A stretch of DNA of 64,000 bases from Vibrio tubiashii (lineage in GTDB: Bacteria > Pseudomonadota > Gammaproteobacteria > Enterobacterales > Vibrionaceae): NCBI RefSeq assembly GCF_028551255.1, contig NZ_CP117030.1:744001-808000 (forward strand), given 5' to 3'. Made by a program: the position numbers and the translations under genes. The notes beneath the pieces are model-generated. The model saw only the letters and a program-made list of their open reading frames with translations. It was not told the DNA's origin and made no database searches. Shown one piece after another: positions 27,716-38,626 of the stretch. The stretch's first letter is position 1. Each line of letters starts with the position of its first letter.

Positions 27716-30700
27716 ATGCATAAATCAACGTCAGGAACGGCTAGAAGAGTATTTACCCTTAGTACTCTTAGCGCGTCATGTTTAATGGCATTCAACAGTT
27801 ATGCCGCAGTTGACTGTAACCCTCTCGGAGTTTGGGATTCAGCGACCATTTATAACACGGGTGATCAAGTTCAACACTTGGGCGAGGGTTATCAGGCCAA
27901 TTATTGGACGCAGGGAAATGACCCCGCCCAAACGTCTGGAGAATGGGGGCACTGGCAACATTTAGGAGCGTGTGATGCAGCTGGGGGAAATGAGCCTCCT
28001 ACGGTGTCAGTTACGTCTCCTCTTGCCTCTGACGTTATTACACAAGGTGACGCTGTCACTATATCTGCAAGCGCATCAGACGTAGATGGAACGGTTGCCA
28101 AGGTGGAGTTTTCTGTTGATGGCGTTGTCGTTGGACAAGCGACACAGGCTCCATATAGTGTGACTTGGACCGCTACCGTTGGTAGCCACCAAATCAGTGC
28201 GGTTTCTTATGATGATGCAGGCGCTCAGAGTACAGTCAGTAGCGTGACAATCAATGTCGACTCTGCAAATCCTGACAACATTGCACCTACAGTCGATATC
28301 ACGCTTTCTACCAATTCGGTTGATGTAGGAAGCCTAGTAACACTTACGGCGAATGCCGCAGATGCGGATGGGTCAGTTGATAAAGTCGACTTTTATGTTG
28401 GTGGTAGTTTGGTTGGTACTGCCGCGACTGCGCCTTACACTTTGAATTACACAACGGTGCAAGCTGGCAGTCTTGCGGTGCATGCCGTTGCAACAGACAA
28501 TCTAGGGGCGAGCACTAATTCAACGCCTGTTACTCTCGTCGTTAACGGTGTACCGCCAGTTGCTAATTGTCGTCCAGACGGTTTATACCAGACACAAGGC
28601 GTGAATGTTCCTTACTGTACCGTCTACGATGGCGAAGGTCGTGAGCAGATGGGAGCGGATCACCCGCGTCGCGTGATCGGATATTTCACTAGTTGGCGTG
28701 CGGGTGATGACCCACAAGCCTCATACCTCGTCAAAGACATTCCATGGGAACAACTGACTCATATTAATTATGCCTTTGTTGGTATTGGTTCTGATGGGAA
28801 AGTGAACTTAGGCGATGTCAACGATCCAAACAACGCGGCGACAAGCAAAGAATGGCCAGGGGTAGATATTGACCCGACACTGGGCTTCAAAGGGCACTTT
28901 GGTGCGCTAGCGACTTATAAACAGCGCTATGGAGTTAAAACCCTAATTTCTATTGGGGGCTGGGCTGAAACAGGTGGCCACTTTGATGCCAATGGCAATC
29001 GCGTAGCTGATGGTGGTTTCTACACCATGACAACCAATGCGGATGGCTCAATTAACCACGCAGGTATAGAAAAATTCGCCGCTTCAGCCGTTGAAATGAT
29101 GCGTACCTATAAATTCGATGGTCTGGATATTGACTACGAATATCCGACGTCAATGGCAGGTGCGGGAAATCCTTATGATAAAGCCTTTATGGAGCCGAGA
29201 CGCCCATATTTGTGGGCTTCCTACCAAGAGTTAATGAAAGTCTTACGTGAAAAACTCGACGCGGCTTCAGCGCAAGACGGTATTCACTACATGCTAACTA
29301 TTGCGGCTCCATCATCTGGCTATCTATTGCGAGGTATGGAAACCTTTGATGTCACAAAGTATCTCGACTACGTCAACATCATGTCCTACGACCTACATGG
29401 TGCATGGAATGATCATGTAGGACACAATGCTGCGTTATTCGATACGGGAGAAGACTCTGAGTTAGCGCAGTGGAATGTCTACGGTACGGCTGCCTACGGT
29501 GGTATTGGCTACCTGAACACCGACTGGGCTTACCACTATTTCCGTGGTTCGATGCCAGCAGGCCGCATTAACATTGGTGTTCCATACTACACTCGTGGTT
29601 GGCAAGATGTGACAGGTGGGACTAATGGTCTTTGGGGCCGCGCCGCCTTACCGAATCAAGCCCAATGCCCTGAAGGAACAGGGGAAGGCGAGAAGAACAA
29701 TTGTGGTAATGGTGCGATGGGCATCGATAACATGTGGCATGATAAAGATCCTCAAGGCAACGAAATGGGGGCGGGCTCAGGCCCAATGTGGCATGCTAAA
29801 AATCTAGAGAAGGGGATATGGGGTACATACAGCGCTGCTTATGGATTAGATCCTGTTAATGATCCGAGTGATCAACTGGTTGGTGCCTATACAAGACACT
29901 ATGACAGCGTTGCGGTTGCTCCTTGGTTATGGAACGCACAAAAGAATGTTTTCCTCTCCACTGAAGATGAAGCCTCTGTTTCTGTTAAAGCGGACTACGT
30001 CATTAACAAAGAGATCGGTGGCATTATGTTCTGGGAGCTAGCAGGGGACTACAACTGTTATCTGCTTGAGAATGGACAGCGTACCTCTGTCGATTTGACT
30101 GAGCAATCCTGTGTCAATGGAACGGGTGAATATCATATGGGTAACACGATGACGAAAGCTATCTACGATAAGTTTAAGTCTGCGACGCCATATGGCAATA
30201 AGGTTTCAACAGGTGCAATACCTACCGAGGCTGTTGATATAGCAGTGACGATCGGCGGCTTTAAAGTTGGTGATCAAAACTATCCGATCAACCCTAAAGT
30301 AACCTTCACGAACAACACAGGGCAAGCCATTCCTGGCGGGACTGAGTTCCAATTCGATATCCCAGTCTCGGCTCCTGATAATGCTAAAGATCAATCCGGT
30401 GGCGGATTAAAAGTCATCGCGTCTGGCCACACAAGAGCGAACAACATTGGTGGTCTTGATGGACCAATGCACAGAGTCGCGTTTAGCTTGCCAAGTTGGA
30501 AAGAGCTGCCTGCCGGTGGGACGTACGATCTTGATATGGTCTACTACCTACCTATCTCCGGGCCTGCGAATTACACTGTAAATCTGGGCGGAGTGGATTA
30601 CGCATTTAAGTTTGAGCAACCAGATTTACCGCTAGCAGACCTCTCTAATGGTGCAAACAACGGCGGAAATAATGGGGGTAACAACGGTGGCAATAATGGA

Positions 30701-30868
30701 GGCAACTCCGGCACAGTATCAGTATGGGAGCCAGGCGTGACCCAAGCGGTCAATGGAGATACGTACTCATACAATGGTAAGTGTTTCGTTGCCAAGAATA
30801 ACCCGGGAGCATGGGAATCACCAACCCAGTCAAACTGGTTTTGGGATGAAGTTAATTGCCCTCAGTAA
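27716..30868 (+). CDS. Secreted multidomain GH18 chitinase
   Basis: Hydrolyses chitin outside the cell. Residues 1-31 are a signal peptide ending SYAA. An N-terminal carbohydrate-binding module follows ([19 protein letters not shown] with conserved Trp), then two Ig-like domains of about 85 residues each (each with the [18 protein letters not shown] repeat), the GH18 barrel at about 310-790 with catalytic [10 protein letters not shown] (proton donor Glu475), a beta-rich domain, an Asn/Gly linker (NNGGNNGG repeats, about 978-1000) and a C-terminal CBM5/12-type module. Length is 1050 residues. The large ~380-base leader upstream suggests regulated expression; chitin catabolism in Vibrio is usually induced by chitin oligosaccharides. 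Confidence 0.93.
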   Translation: MHKSTSGTARRVFTLSTLSASCLMAFNSYAAVDCNPLGVWDSATIYNTGDQVQHLGEGYQANYWTQGNDPAQTSGEWGHWQHLGACDAAGGNEPPTVSVTSPLASDVITQGDAVTISASASDVDGTVAKVEFSVDGVVVGQATQAPYSVTWTATVGSHQISAVSYDDAGAQSTVSSVTINVDSANPDNIAPTVDITLSTNSVDVGSLVTLTANAADADGSVDKVDFYVGGSLVGTAATAPYTLNYTTVQAGSLAVHAVATDNLGASTNSTPVTLVVNGVPPVANCRPDGLYQTQGVNVPYCTVYDGEGREQMGADHPRRVIGYFTSWRAGDDPQASYLVKDIPWEQLTHINYAFVGIGSDGKVNLGDVNDPNNAATSKEWPGVDIDPTLGFKGHFGALATYKQRYGVKTLISIGGWAETGGHFDANGNRVADGGFYTMTTNADGSINHAGIEKFAASAVEMMRTYKFDGLDIDYEYPTSMAGAGNPYDKAFMEPRRPYLWASYQELMKVLREKLDAASAQDGIHYMLTIAAPSSGYLLRGMETFDVTKYLDYVNIMSYDLHGAWNDHVGHNAALFDTGEDSELAQWNVYGTAAYGGIGYLNTDWAYHYFRGSMPAGRINIGVPYYTRGWQDVTGGTNGLWGRAALPNQAQCPEGTGEGEKNNCGNGAMGIDNMWHDKDPQGNEMGAGSGPMWHAKNLEKGIWGTYSAAYGLDPVNDPSDQLVGAYTRHYDSVAVAPWLWNAQKNVFLSTEDEASVSVKADYVINKEIGGIMFWELAGDYNCYLLENGQRTSVDLTEQSCVNGTGEYHMGNTMTKAIYDKFKSATPYGNKVSTGAIPTEAVDIAVTIGGFKVGDQNYPINPKVTFTNNTGQAIPGGTEFQFDIPVSAPDNAKDQSGGGLKVIASGHTRANNIGGLDGPMHRVAFSLPSWKELPAGGTYDLDMVYYLPISGPANYTVNLGGVDYAFKFEQPDLPLADLSNGANNGGNNGGNNGGNNGGNSGTVSVWEPGVTQAVNGDTYSYNGKCFVAKNNPGAWESPTQSNWFWDEVNCPQ

Positions 30869-30886
30869 TTGAATCTTGATTAGTAG

Positions 30887-30916
30887 AAGGCCTTGGCAAT
30901 TCGCCAAGGCCTTGTT
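30887..30916 (+). terminator. Putative terminator of the chitinase gene
   Basis: A perfect 11-bp stem AAGGCCTTGGC/GCCAAGGCCTT with a 5-base loop. The T-run after it is poor (GTTGT), so efficiency is uncertain. Confidence 0.6.
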
Positions 30917-30938
30917 GTAATCGCTGAACCCATAGTGA

Positions 30939-32153
30939 CTAAAATTTGTAGCTTTCAGGCACAACGACGATACCGTTTTCTGAAATGTGGAATCGTTTAG
31001 CATCTTCAATGGTATTTAATCCGATTGAAGTATAGGCAGGAATTGAAACATGTTTATCAATGATACAGTTAACCAACTTACATCCTTCACCGACTTCTAC
31101 ATCGTCAAATAAAATACTGTCTACTATCGTTGCGCTGTCGTTGATACGTACATTGGAGGAGATGACTGAGTGTTGCACGGAACCACCGGAATTAATCACA
31201 CCATTGGCTATAATCGAATTGATAAATATGCCTTCATTACCCGTGGCAGAAGAGACTGTTCTTGCGGGAGGTAGCTGCGGCTCATAAGTACGAACCCCCC
31301 AGTTAGGTTGATACAGATTCATCGGTGGAATTGGCTCTAACAAGTCCATGTTTGCCTGATAAAACGAATCGATTGTTCCTACATCTCGCCAATAGCAGTC
31401 TCGCGCAACACGGCCTCGATCGGAACAAAAGTTGTAAGCATAAACGCATTGCTCATCGATTAAGCGAGGAATGATGTCGTTACCAAAATCATGAGAAGAG
31501 AAGTCATTGTCAGCATCTTCTCGGAGTACTCGCTGAAGCGTTTCCATCTCGAATATGTAGATACCCATAGACGCCAAACTACGATCTGGTTTGTTAGGCA
31601 TGGATTGTGGATCTGCTGGTTTTTCAGAGAAAGTCTCTACTAAGCCTTGGTCGTTAACAGAAAGAACACCGAATGCCGATGCATCTTTTTTCGCGACATC
31701 CATAGACGCAATGGTCAGCTTTGCGCCATTTTCAATATGATCTTTCAGCATTTCAGCATAGTCCATGCGATAGATGTGATCACCGGATAAAACGATAACG
31801 TGCTTAGCGTCACTTCGCTCTAATAACCACAGATTATGGTAGATTGCATCAGCGGTGCCTTCATACCATTTACCTTTACCACGCATCTGAGGTGGGACGA
31901 CCGAAATAAATTCGCCCAACTCAGGGTTAAACAATGACCATCCATCTCGCAGGTGCTTTTGCAATGAGTGAGATTTGTATTGCGTAAGCACCAATATCTT
32001 GCGAAGCCCAGAGTGGAGGCAATTGGTTAAGGTAAAGTCAATGATTCGGTATTTGCCTCCGAAAGGCACAGCAGGTTTAGCGCGGTCATCCGTAAGAGGA
32101 CTTAAACGTGAGCCCATTCCTCCAGCTAAGATAACGGTAAGGGTATCTTGCAT
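30939..32153 (-). CDS. glgC: Glucose-1-phosphate adenylyltransferase
   Basis: Makes ADP-glucose from glucose-1-phosphate and ATP, the first committed step of glycogen synthesis. The family signature [20 protein letters not shown] is at the N terminus, followed by the sugar-phosphate loop ([20 protein letters not shown]), [24 protein letters not shown] and a left-handed beta-helix C-terminal domain (repeated hexapeptides near [18 protein letters not shown]). ATG at 32153 gives the typical [12 protein letters not shown] start; the longer frame from 32186 adds 11 unrelated residues. glgA/glgB are not adjacent; Vibrio carry a second glgC copy. Confidence 0.93.
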   Translation of the reverse strand: MQDTLTVILAGGMGSRLSPLTDDRAKPAVPFGGKYRIIDFTLTNCLHSGLRKILVLTQYKSHSLQKHLRDGWSLFNPELGEFISVVPPQMRGKGKWYEGTADAIYHNLWLLERSDAKHVIVLSGDHIYRMDYAEMLKDHIENGAKLTIASMDVAKKDASAFGVLSVNDQGLVETFSEKPADPQSMPNKPDRSLASMGIYIFEMETLQRVLREDADNDFSSHDFGNDIIPRLIDEQCVYAYNFCSDRGRVARDCYWRDVGTIDSFYQANMDLLEPIPPMNLYQPNWGVRTYEPQLPPARTVSSATGNEGIFINSIIANGVINSGGSVQHSVISSNVRINDSATIVDSILFDDVEVGEGCKLVNCIIDKHVSIPAYTSIGLNTIEDAKRFHISENGIVVVPESYKF

Positions 32154-32305
32154 GATTCTATCTCCATATAGCGCAACAAGCGACATATGAAGGTTAGTTC
32201 AAGATCTGCGCCAACTAGGAAACAGCGTACCAATAAGGGTTGTTGCAAACGCGTGCACCATAAATGTGTGAACTTGGTGCATATAAAATAACCATTGCAC
32301 CAAAA

Positions 32306-34207
32306 TTATGCAATTGAATGTGTTTCGCTGACAGAAAGGACAGAGACTTGATTACGGCCAAGAGATTTTGACTCATAGAGTGCAATGTCTGCACGTTTAT
32401 AGGTCTCTTCAGGCTTCGCTGAAATTTCGGTTGCACCGGCACTCACAGTGATGTTCAGCTCGCTTTCTATATTAATAGCCGTTCTAACCCGGTTGAGCAC
32501 CATTTCGGCCTCATTTAGGTCTGTATGAGGCATAATGATAGCGAACTCTTCGCCACCAATTCGGGCAATAACATCGGTTTCCCGTAAGTGGTGTGATAAG
32601 CAACCCGCAACGTCTTTAATGACATCATCACCGCGATCGTGGCCAAACTTGTCATTGATGCGTTTGAAGTGATCAATATCAATCAAGGCTAATGTGGCAG
32701 GCTCATTATTTGAGTAACGCTTTGCACGCATTGCTTGATTTTGCATCTCTTTATCGAACTTACGGCGATTCCAAAGCGACGTCATAGGATCTTTCTCACT
32801 CAACTCTCTTAGGCGGTCTTCAAGTTCTTTTCGATGCGAGATATCAACAAAAGAGGCGACATAGAATTGAATGACACCAAAACGGTCCTTGACGGTTTGA
32901 ATGCGTAGAATCTCTGTGATGAGTGAACCATCGCGACGCTTATTGACCACTTCGCCTTCCCATAGCCCTCTTTCTTCGAGAATCTTCCACATATTCATAT
33001 AGAATTCTTGTTGATGCTTACCTGAAGCAAACAGTGAAGGGGGTTGACCTTTTACATCATCTAAGGTGTAGCCACTAATCCTTGTGAACTCACTGTTTAC
33101 TTGAATGATACGGTTATTTCGGTCGGTAATAACGACGGCTGACATACCGTTCATCGCGGCGCGAGCAATCTTGCTATCTAAGCTATTTTTTTCGTGGTTA
33201 TGATTCCATGTTACAAAAGTGAAGGTGAGTAGAAATAAAATAATCAGAATAAATGCTGCTTGGATATAGAGATCATGGCGAGCATCGTCAGTAAACGCAT
33301 GAGCTTCATCAAAGGAGGTTTTAATAAAAAAGACTAACTCTTCAACGTGTTCTACGTCATTGAGTTCAGTTGAAGTGAAAGAAATCCAGTAATCGCGTTC
33401 TTTAACAGTGCCGAATTTACTAAACTGCAAGGCTCGCCATAGCTTAGGGAATTGGCTCGAAATATTGGAGTCACGGTGAGCGTTTACCAAATTACCTAGA
33501 ATCTTTTCACCATTCGTCGACATTAAATAAAACCCGTCTCCCGTAGCAACTATGGGCAAATTGAGCTGATTACGCTTGTAGGCCAGACCATAATACAAAC
33601 GACTGAGATCAAGATTTGCAATAAAATACCCTTTACGTTCGCCATTCAATGTAATGGGGTAGATGACGCGGTAAGCAGGCTGGTAAGGGGTCACTAGACG
33701 ACCGTTTTCTATTTCGAGATCAATACCGAATTTGCCCGTATCGTGGTCACCTAGTGTTTTGGCGAAAGCGAAATAATCGCGGTCACCTTTGTGTTGTAAA
33801 CGTTCTTGTTCGACAATCTCTATAAACCGTTCACCGCTATTTATACGAACAATCTCCATACCATCTTTGTCAATAAAGCGTAATTGAGAGTAATAGCCTT
33901 GTGTTTTAGCGATAAGCAACCAAAACTCTTCTAAAGCATCAAGATTTTCACGAGTGGGATTTAAGATCGCTTGGTTTAATACACCATTGTTTGATAGGTA
34001 ACGAAGCGATGTTGAAATCTTTTGCAGAGATGTTTGCAACTCTACTTTTGAATACTCAAGCTTGTTACGGTTGAGTTGCTCGACATATTGCTCAGTTTGC
34101 TGCTCGACGAGCGAAAGCTGAGTGTAAAAATAGAGGAAGGGGACAAACGACAGCGCACAAAAAACAGCGATAAATTGTAAGACGATTTTGGAACGACGTT
34201 TGTACAT
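32306..34207 (-). CDS. Membrane diguanylate cyclase with Cache, PAS and GGDEF domains
   Basis: Synthesises c-di-GMP from GTP. TM1 is at about residues 9-28, then a long periplasmic Cache-type sensor (about 30-300) including FIDKDGMEIVRINSG, TM2 (about 310-332), a PAS domain with RAAMNGMSAVVITDRNN, FTRISGYTLDDVKGQ and the C-terminal QFYVASFVDISHRKELE, and a GGDEF domain with the active-site variant GGEEF preceded at the right distance by an RETD inhibitory I-site, so product inhibition is likely. The start DPMTSLWNRRKF is typical. The sensor ligand is unknown. The gene is monocistronic, near glgC. Confidence 0.93.
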   Translation of the reverse strand: MYKRRSKIVLQFIAVFCALSFVPFLYFYTQLSLVEQQTEQYVEQLNRNKLEYSKVELQTSLQKISTSLRYLSNNGVLNQAILNPTRENLDALEEFWLLIAKTQGYYSQLRFIDKDGMEIVRINSGERFIEIVEQERLQHKGDRDYFAFAKTLGDHDTGKFGIDLEIENGRLVTPYQPAYRVIYPITLNGERKGYFIANLDLSRLYYGLAYKRNQLNLPIVATGDGFYLMSTNGEKILGNLVNAHRDSNISSQFPKLWRALQFSKFGTVKERDYWISFTSTELNDVEHVEELVFFIKTSFDEAHAFTDDARHDLYIQAAFILIILFLLTFTFVTWNHNHEKNSLDSKIARAAMNGMSAVVITDRNNRIIQVNSEFTRISGYTLDDVKGQPPSLFASGKHQQEFYMNMWKILEERGLWEGEVVNKRRDGSLITEILRIQTVKDRFGVIQFYVASFVDISHRKELEDRLRELSEKDPMTSLWNRRKFDKEMQNQAMRAKRYSNNEPATLALIDIDHFKRINDKFGHDRGDDVIKDVAGCLSHHLRETDVIARIGGEEFAIIMPHTDLNEAEMVLNRVRTAINIESELNITVSAGATEISAKPEETYKRADIALYESKSLGRNQVSVLSVSETHSIA

Positions 34208-34381
34208 TTAACTATTCTAATTATTAAGTTAATCAGTAAAAAAACAAATCATACTACGATATCATTCTACTTACTGTGAGCGTGGTTGAATATTAATTGC
34301 GTATATATGGTCGGAATAGAAATAAATGGGCTTTTATACACATTACCGACGATTTTGGGCGATGATGTATCGTCACTCGAA

Positions 34382-34414
34382 ACAAAAAAAGCACCTCTAT
34401 TGCGAGGTGCTTTT
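34382..34414 (-). terminator. Terminator of the fruBKA operon
   Basis: AAAAGCACCTC/GAGGTGCTTTT hairpin, followed on the minus strand by a run of U, 30 bases after the fruA stop. Confidence 0.85.
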
Positions 34415-34444
34415 GCCATCTATCGGGGGATTGGCAAGAAACGT

Positions 34445-36181
34445 TTAAGCAGTTGCAGTCTCTTGCTTTGCTTCTGCTTTGTTCTTTAAGAAAGCGTAAG
34501 TGAAACCTGTCACCGCTGTACCTGCGGCGATAGCGACCAAATACATCAGCACTGGCGTGATTGCGTTAGGAATCAGTAGTACGAACAGTCCGCCATGAGG
34601 AGCCATTAACTTCGCGCCGAACAGCATAGATAGGGCACCTGTTAACGCACCGCCTGCCATACATGCTGGAATAACGCGCATTGGATCTTTCGCAGCGAAT
34701 GGAATTGCGCCTTCTGAGATAAAGCACAGACCAAGCACGAATGAGGCTTTACCTGCTTCACGCTCACCTTGTTCAAACTTGTTCTTAGCAATAAAGGTAG
34801 CGAGACCCATACCAAGCGCTGGAACCATACCTGCAGCCATGATAGCGGCCATCGGCGCGTAGGTTTGCGAAGCAAGTAGGCCAACACCGAATGCATAAGC
34901 GGCTTTGTTTACTGGACCACCCAAGTCGAAGCACATCATTGCACCGAGGATAATACCTAGTAGTACAGCGCTGTCAGAGCCCATGTTGTTGAGGAAATCA
35001 GTCAGCCCATTCATGATGCCAGAAACAGGGCCGCCTACGATGTAAATCATTACAAGACCCGTGAACAAGGTGGCCACGAATGGGATGATCAGAATTGGTT
35101 TAAGCGCTTCCATCGATTGTGGCAGTGATACCTTATCGGCAAGGAACTTAGCTGCGTAACCTGCGATGAAGCCTGCTGCGATACCGCCTAGGAATCCTGC
35201 GCCCGTTGAGCTAGCTAGCATACCACCAACAAGGCCCGGAGCTAGACCTGGACGGTCAGCAATAGAGAATGCGATGTAGCCCGCAAGTACTGGGATCATT
35301 AGAGCGAACGCTGAGCCTCCACCAATGGTCATCAATGCAGCAGCGAGTGTACCTTCTTCTTTAAAGGCTTCGATACCAAACACGAAGGATAGGGCGATGA
35401 TCAAACCACCAGCAACCACGACAGGAAGCATGTGAGATACACCTGTCATAAGATGTTTGTATGCGCCTTTCTTCTCTTCTGTTGCAGTAGAGCCATTAGA
35501 AGCGCCTGTGTGTTGGTATAAGCTGGCTTGTTCAAATGCTTTGTCCATCTCTTCAGCCGTTTTCTTAAGAGTCGGACCGGTTTTGGTGCGGTACATCTTC
35601 TTGCCGTTGAATCGGTCAAGTGGCACTTCAATATCAGCAGCAATGATGACCAAATCTGCATCCGCGATTTCTTGGTCGGTGAGTTGGTTTTTCGCGCCTA
35701 CTGAGCCACGTGTTTCCACTTTGATTTGGTGGCCGCGGCGTTTGCCTTCTTCTTCAAGTGCTTCAGCTGCCATGAAGGTATGGGCTACGCCTGTTGGACA
35801 TGCGGTAATAGCAACAATCTTCTTAGTTGCAGATGTATTTTCTGTTGGGGCTGCGACTGTCGTTGCTTGCTCTAGAATGGCTGCGTTTTCGACGGCAGTT
35901 TGTAAGAACGCCGATGCATCTTTCGCTACTGAGCTGATATCAGCTCGATAGACTTTTTTACCTACGAAACGAGAAGTATCGACCGGAGTGTTAGCCGCAA
36001 TGATAACGACTTCTGCTTGTTGAATGTCTGAATCATTAAGCAGTGTTGATTCAATCACGCTAGATTGGCATTCAATTTTCGCATTCCATCCTAGTTTAGC
36101 GGCGGCTTGTTCTAGTAGACCTGCCGCAATGATGCTGTTTGCAACACCACTTGGACAAGCTGTAATAATGGCAATATTCAT
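34445..36181 (-). CDS. fruA: Fructose-specific PTS enzyme IIB'BC
   Basis: Membrane permease that imports fructose and phosphorylates it to fructose-1-phosphate. Two tandem EIIB-like domains are present: B' with ITACPSGVANSIIA and B with the phospho-cysteine loop ITACPTGVAHTFMAAEA, about 100 residues apart; the second half is the EIIC membrane domain (GVSHMLPVVVAGGLIIALS, then about ten hydrophobic segments). The 578-residue length is usual. It is the last gene of fruBKA, 19 bases after fruK. Control by Cra is inferred from operators upstream of fruB. Confidence 0.95.
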   Translation of the reverse strand: MNIAIITACPSGVANSIIAAGLLEQAAAKLGWNAKIECQSSVIESTLLNDSDIQQAEVVIIAANTPVDTSRFVGKKVYRADISSVAKDASAFLQTAVENAAILEQATTVAAPTENTSATKKIVAITACPTGVAHTFMAAEALEEEGKRRGHQIKVETRGSVGAKNQLTDQEIADADLVIIAADIEVPLDRFNGKKMYRTKTGPTLKKTAEEMDKAFEQASLYQHTGASNGSTATEEKKGAYKHLMTGVSHMLPVVVAGGLIIALSFVFGIEAFKEEGTLAAALMTIGGGSAFALMIPVLAGYIAFSIADRPGLAPGLVGGMLASSTGAGFLGGIAAGFIAGYAAKFLADKVSLPQSMEALKPILIIPFVATLFTGLVMIYIVGGPVSGIMNGLTDFLNNMGSDSAVLLGIILGAMMCFDLGGPVNKAAYAFGVGLLASQTYAPMAAIMAAGMVPALGMGLATFIAKNKFEQGEREAGKASFVLGLCFISEGAIPFAAKDPMRVIPACMAGGALTGALSMLFGAKLMAPHGGLFVLLIPNAITPVLMYLVAIAAGTAVTGFTYAFLKNKAEAKQETATA

Positions 36182-36200
36182 ACTGATAACCTTCTGTTCC

Positions 36201-37175
36201 TTAGTTGTTGTCTAAGTTCGTATTAGGGTAGAGCTCGCTTACTTGTGTTTGGAGCTTGATGTTATCCAGTTCTTCCTGACTGGTAAGTCCAACGCCAACC
36301 TGACTGACTGCTAGGGCAGAGAGAGCGGTGGCGAAGCGTAATAAATCTTCTTTGGGCATGAGTTGCATGTGACCCCAGCACAAGCCCGCGACAAGCGTAT
36401 CGCCTGCGCCTACGGTGCTGACCACATTCATACGTGGCGGTTTGGCATGTAACCATTGACCTTGGTTAAGCCACATTACTCCGTCTGCGCCCATTGAAAC
36501 GACAATATTGGCGATGCCTTTGTTGCTTAGCGTTTGAGCCGCTGTTTGGCACTGCTCTGGAGTTGATAGATGATCACCAATAAGATCACTGAGTTCTTCA
36601 TCATTGGGTTTGATCAGCCAAGGCTGAGCCTCAATGCCTGCACGCAATGCCATTTTGCTGCTATCAAACAAAACTTTCTTGCCTTGCTGATGCAGTTTTT
36701 CGATCCAAGCGGCGCATTGCTCAGGGCTAACACCGCCCGGAAGGCTGCCGGCGAGTACAAAGTAGTCGTGAGTTTCTGCGAGCCTAAAAAGGGTTTGCTC
36801 AAAGCAATCTATTTCTTCTTTCGTTACGTGAACGCCAGGGAAGTTAATGTCGCTAACTTGACCATCGGCTTCGACAAGTTTGACATTAATGCGAGTAGCA
36901 CCTTGCACCTCTACAAACTCATTGTTGACTTGGATATCGTCAAATAGCTGATGGAAGAGCTCCGGATTATCTTTACCAAGAAAACCAGTTACCGTGACCT
37001 CGGCACCAAGATCACTAAGGACCTTGGCAACGTTTACTCCTTTGCCCGCGGCGTGTAGGTTGCTTTTTTCTACTAGGCTTACTGAGCCAACGGAAAGCGA
37101 ATCTAATGAACCTGTTAGGTCAAGAGCCGGATTTAGCGTGATGGTAACGACTTTATTTGTTTTCAATGCAGACAT
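36201..37175 (-). CDS. fruK: 1-phosphofructokinase
   Basis: Phosphorylates fructose-1-phosphate to fructose-1,6-bisphosphate. PfkB-family features: VTITLNPALDLTG near the start, AAGKGVNVAKVLSDLGAEV (phosphate/sugar binding), and the catalytic signature VSTVGAGDTLVAGLCWG near the C terminus. ATG at 37175 gives the usual start; an in-frame start at 37181 adds two residues. It lies 11 bases after fruB and 19 before fruA, in one operon. Its substrate is the inducer that releases Cra. Confidence 0.94.
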   Translation of the reverse strand: MSALKTNKVVTITLNPALDLTGSLDSLSVGSVSLVEKSNLHAAGKGVNVAKVLSDLGAEVTVTGFLGKDNPELFHQLFDDIQVNNEFVEVQGATRINVKLVEADGQVSDINFPGVHVTKEEIDCFEQTLFRLAETHDYFVLAGSLPGGVSPEQCAAWIEKLHQQGKKVLFDSSKMALRAGIEAQPWLIKPNDEELSDLIGDHLSTPEQCQTAAQTLSNKGIANIVVSMGADGVMWLNQGQWLHAKPPRMNVVSTVGAGDTLVAGLCWGHMQLMPKEDLLRFATALSALAVSQVGVGLTSQEELDNIKLQTQVSELYPNTNLDNN

Positions 37176-37186
37176 GACCAAGTTCC

Positions 37187-38320
37187 TTAACCTTCACCTA
37201 GACCAGAAGCAATGGCTTTACCAATCGATTCTAATGCTTGTGCTGCATCTGGACCTTCTGCAGAGAACTGAAGCTGGTGGCCATGTTTAACACCGAGCGC
37301 AATCACTTTCATCAGGCTCTTCGCGTTAACGGTTTTACCGTCGCCATCGAGATTCGCAACGCGAATGTTTGATTCGAACTTTTTCGCTTCTGCAACGAGC
37401 ATTGCCCCCGGACGAGCGTGTAGGCCGTGTGCATTTTTAATCTTGAAAATGGCGCTATTACCAGTTTCATCGCCGTCGGTCGCGACTTCTTCGCCCTTCA
37501 ATAGCGCTAGAATCTGCTCAGCGGTGGCATCCAGTAACTTGCTGTGTTCGTTGTTAAACACAAGTGTCGAAATTGTCTTGAGAATAGGCTGATGAGCGTT
37601 GTTACAAGCAGCGAAAGCGACGAGTGCACGAACTTTCTCACCGTCAAGCTCACAATCATTGGCAGTGGATACAAAAGAAACGCCTGTACGGGTTACTTGC
37701 TTATCGCTACCTACAAGCCAGAGACCTTGACCAAGGTGTGTAGGTGTTTTGGTCACCAGATCGGCAACGAATTCTGCACCTGCACAACCTGTGTTTTTAA
37801 GAAGGCCACCCGCAACCGCACTCATTTGCACCATGTCACTCGCAGGGAACTTCAGTTGAATATGTGCAGCATCGAAGTCTGCTTCTAATTGAACATCGCC
37901 GTTGAGTAGGGCAATGATATCCTGTTCGCTTTTAGCACTACGTAAACGCGCTTCAACGCCATCAGCAGCCAAAACTTTTGTTAGCTGTTTAAGGATGCCC
38001 AAGTGCTCATCAGATTTAGCCGCGATACCAATGGCGACAAACACTTTGTTGCCATCTCCCCACTCAACACCGTTAGGGAAATGATGAACGGAAACGCCAG
38101 TCGTTTTGACCATAGAACGTGTGTCGGTCGTACCATGTGGGATCGCAATACCGTTACCCAAGAAAGTTGAGTTTTGCTTCTCACGGTTTAACATGCCTTC
38201 AACATAACTTTGCTCAACAAGGCCTTTCTCCGTTAGAGCCTGTGCAATGTTTTTGATCGCTTCAAACTTATCGGTCGCTTTTTGGGAAAGGGTGATGTCA
38301 TTTTTCACTAACTTAAGCAT
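37187..38320 (-). CDS. fruB: Fructose PTS diphosphoryl transfer protein (EIIA-M-HPr)
   Basis: Cytosolic phosphocarrier for the fructose PTS. The N-terminal EIIA domain carries the phospho-histidine at about residue 62 (GNGIAIPHGTTDT), a middle domain of about 130 residues follows, and the C-terminal HPr-like domain carries its active His in IKNAHGLHARPGAMLVAEA. The 377-residue layout matches FPr of E. coli. First gene of fruBKA, transcribed divergently from cra. A Cra operator (38390-38403) lies 70 bases upstream of the start. Confidence 0.94.
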   Translation of the reverse strand: MLKLVKNDITLSQKATDKFEAIKNIAQALTEKGLVEQSYVEGMLNREKQNSTFLGNGIAIPHGTTDTRSMVKTTGVSVHHFPNGVEWGDGNKVFVAIGIAAKSDEHLGILKQLTKVLAADGVEARLRSAKSEQDIIALLNGDVQLEADFDAAHIQLKFPASDMVQMSAVAGGLLKNTGCAGAEFVADLVTKTPTHLGQGLWLVGSDKQVTRTGVSFVSTANDCELDGEKVRALVAFAACNNAHQPILKTISTLVFNNEHSKLLDATAEQILALLKGEEVATDGDETGNSAIFKIKNAHGLHARPGAMLVAEAKKFESNIRVANLDGDGKTVNAKSLMKVIALGVKHGHQLQFSAEGPDAAQALESIGKAIASGLGEG

Positions 38321-38389
38321 GGTGCTTCTCCAGCCTTAAGGGATTTAAACTTTTAATCGAGTCTTCATTTACAATGTCTTTTTGCTTAA

Positions 38390-38403
38390 CTGAATCGATT
38401 CAG
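38390..38403. promoter_or_regulatory. Cra (FruR) operator 1, near the fruB promoter
   Basis: A perfect 14-bp palindrome CTGAATCGATTCAG that fits the Cra consensus TGAAWCGNTT. It sits 70 bases upstream of fruB. Confidence 0.85.
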
Positions 38404-38517
38404 CAAAAAGATAAAAAATATTGGTTCAGCGTTATCAGGTCTAACTTACTGATAAAAAGTGACTACTTAAAACCACCACTCTAGAAATTAAGTGATTTCA
38501 CTCACTTTATAGACCTT

Positions 38518-38533
38518 GCTGAATCCTTTCAGC
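38518..38533. promoter_or_regulatory. Cra operator 2
   Basis: GCTGAATCCTTTCAGC, with perfect six-base arms and one central mismatch to the consensus. It is 22 bases from operator 3, about two helix turns. Confidence 0.72.
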
Positions 38534-38540
38534 TTTTATA

Positions 38541-38554
38541 CTGAATCGTTTCAG
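38541..38554. promoter_or_regulatory. Cra operator 3
   Basis: CTGAATCGTTTCAG, a full match to the Cra consensus half-sites. It lies 73 bases upstream of the cra start and suggests autoregulation. Confidence 0.8.
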
Positions 38555-38626
38555 CTTATAATTCAACTCATCGTAAGATCATTTATAAAGTATTATGATC
38601 CGGCGCACAGAACAAAGGTTGTGGAT

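Noticed and set aside
30655..30705. Short tandem repeats of Asn/Gly codons
   Set aside because: They encode a flexible linker inside the chitinase and stay in frame; not a genomic repeat of interest.
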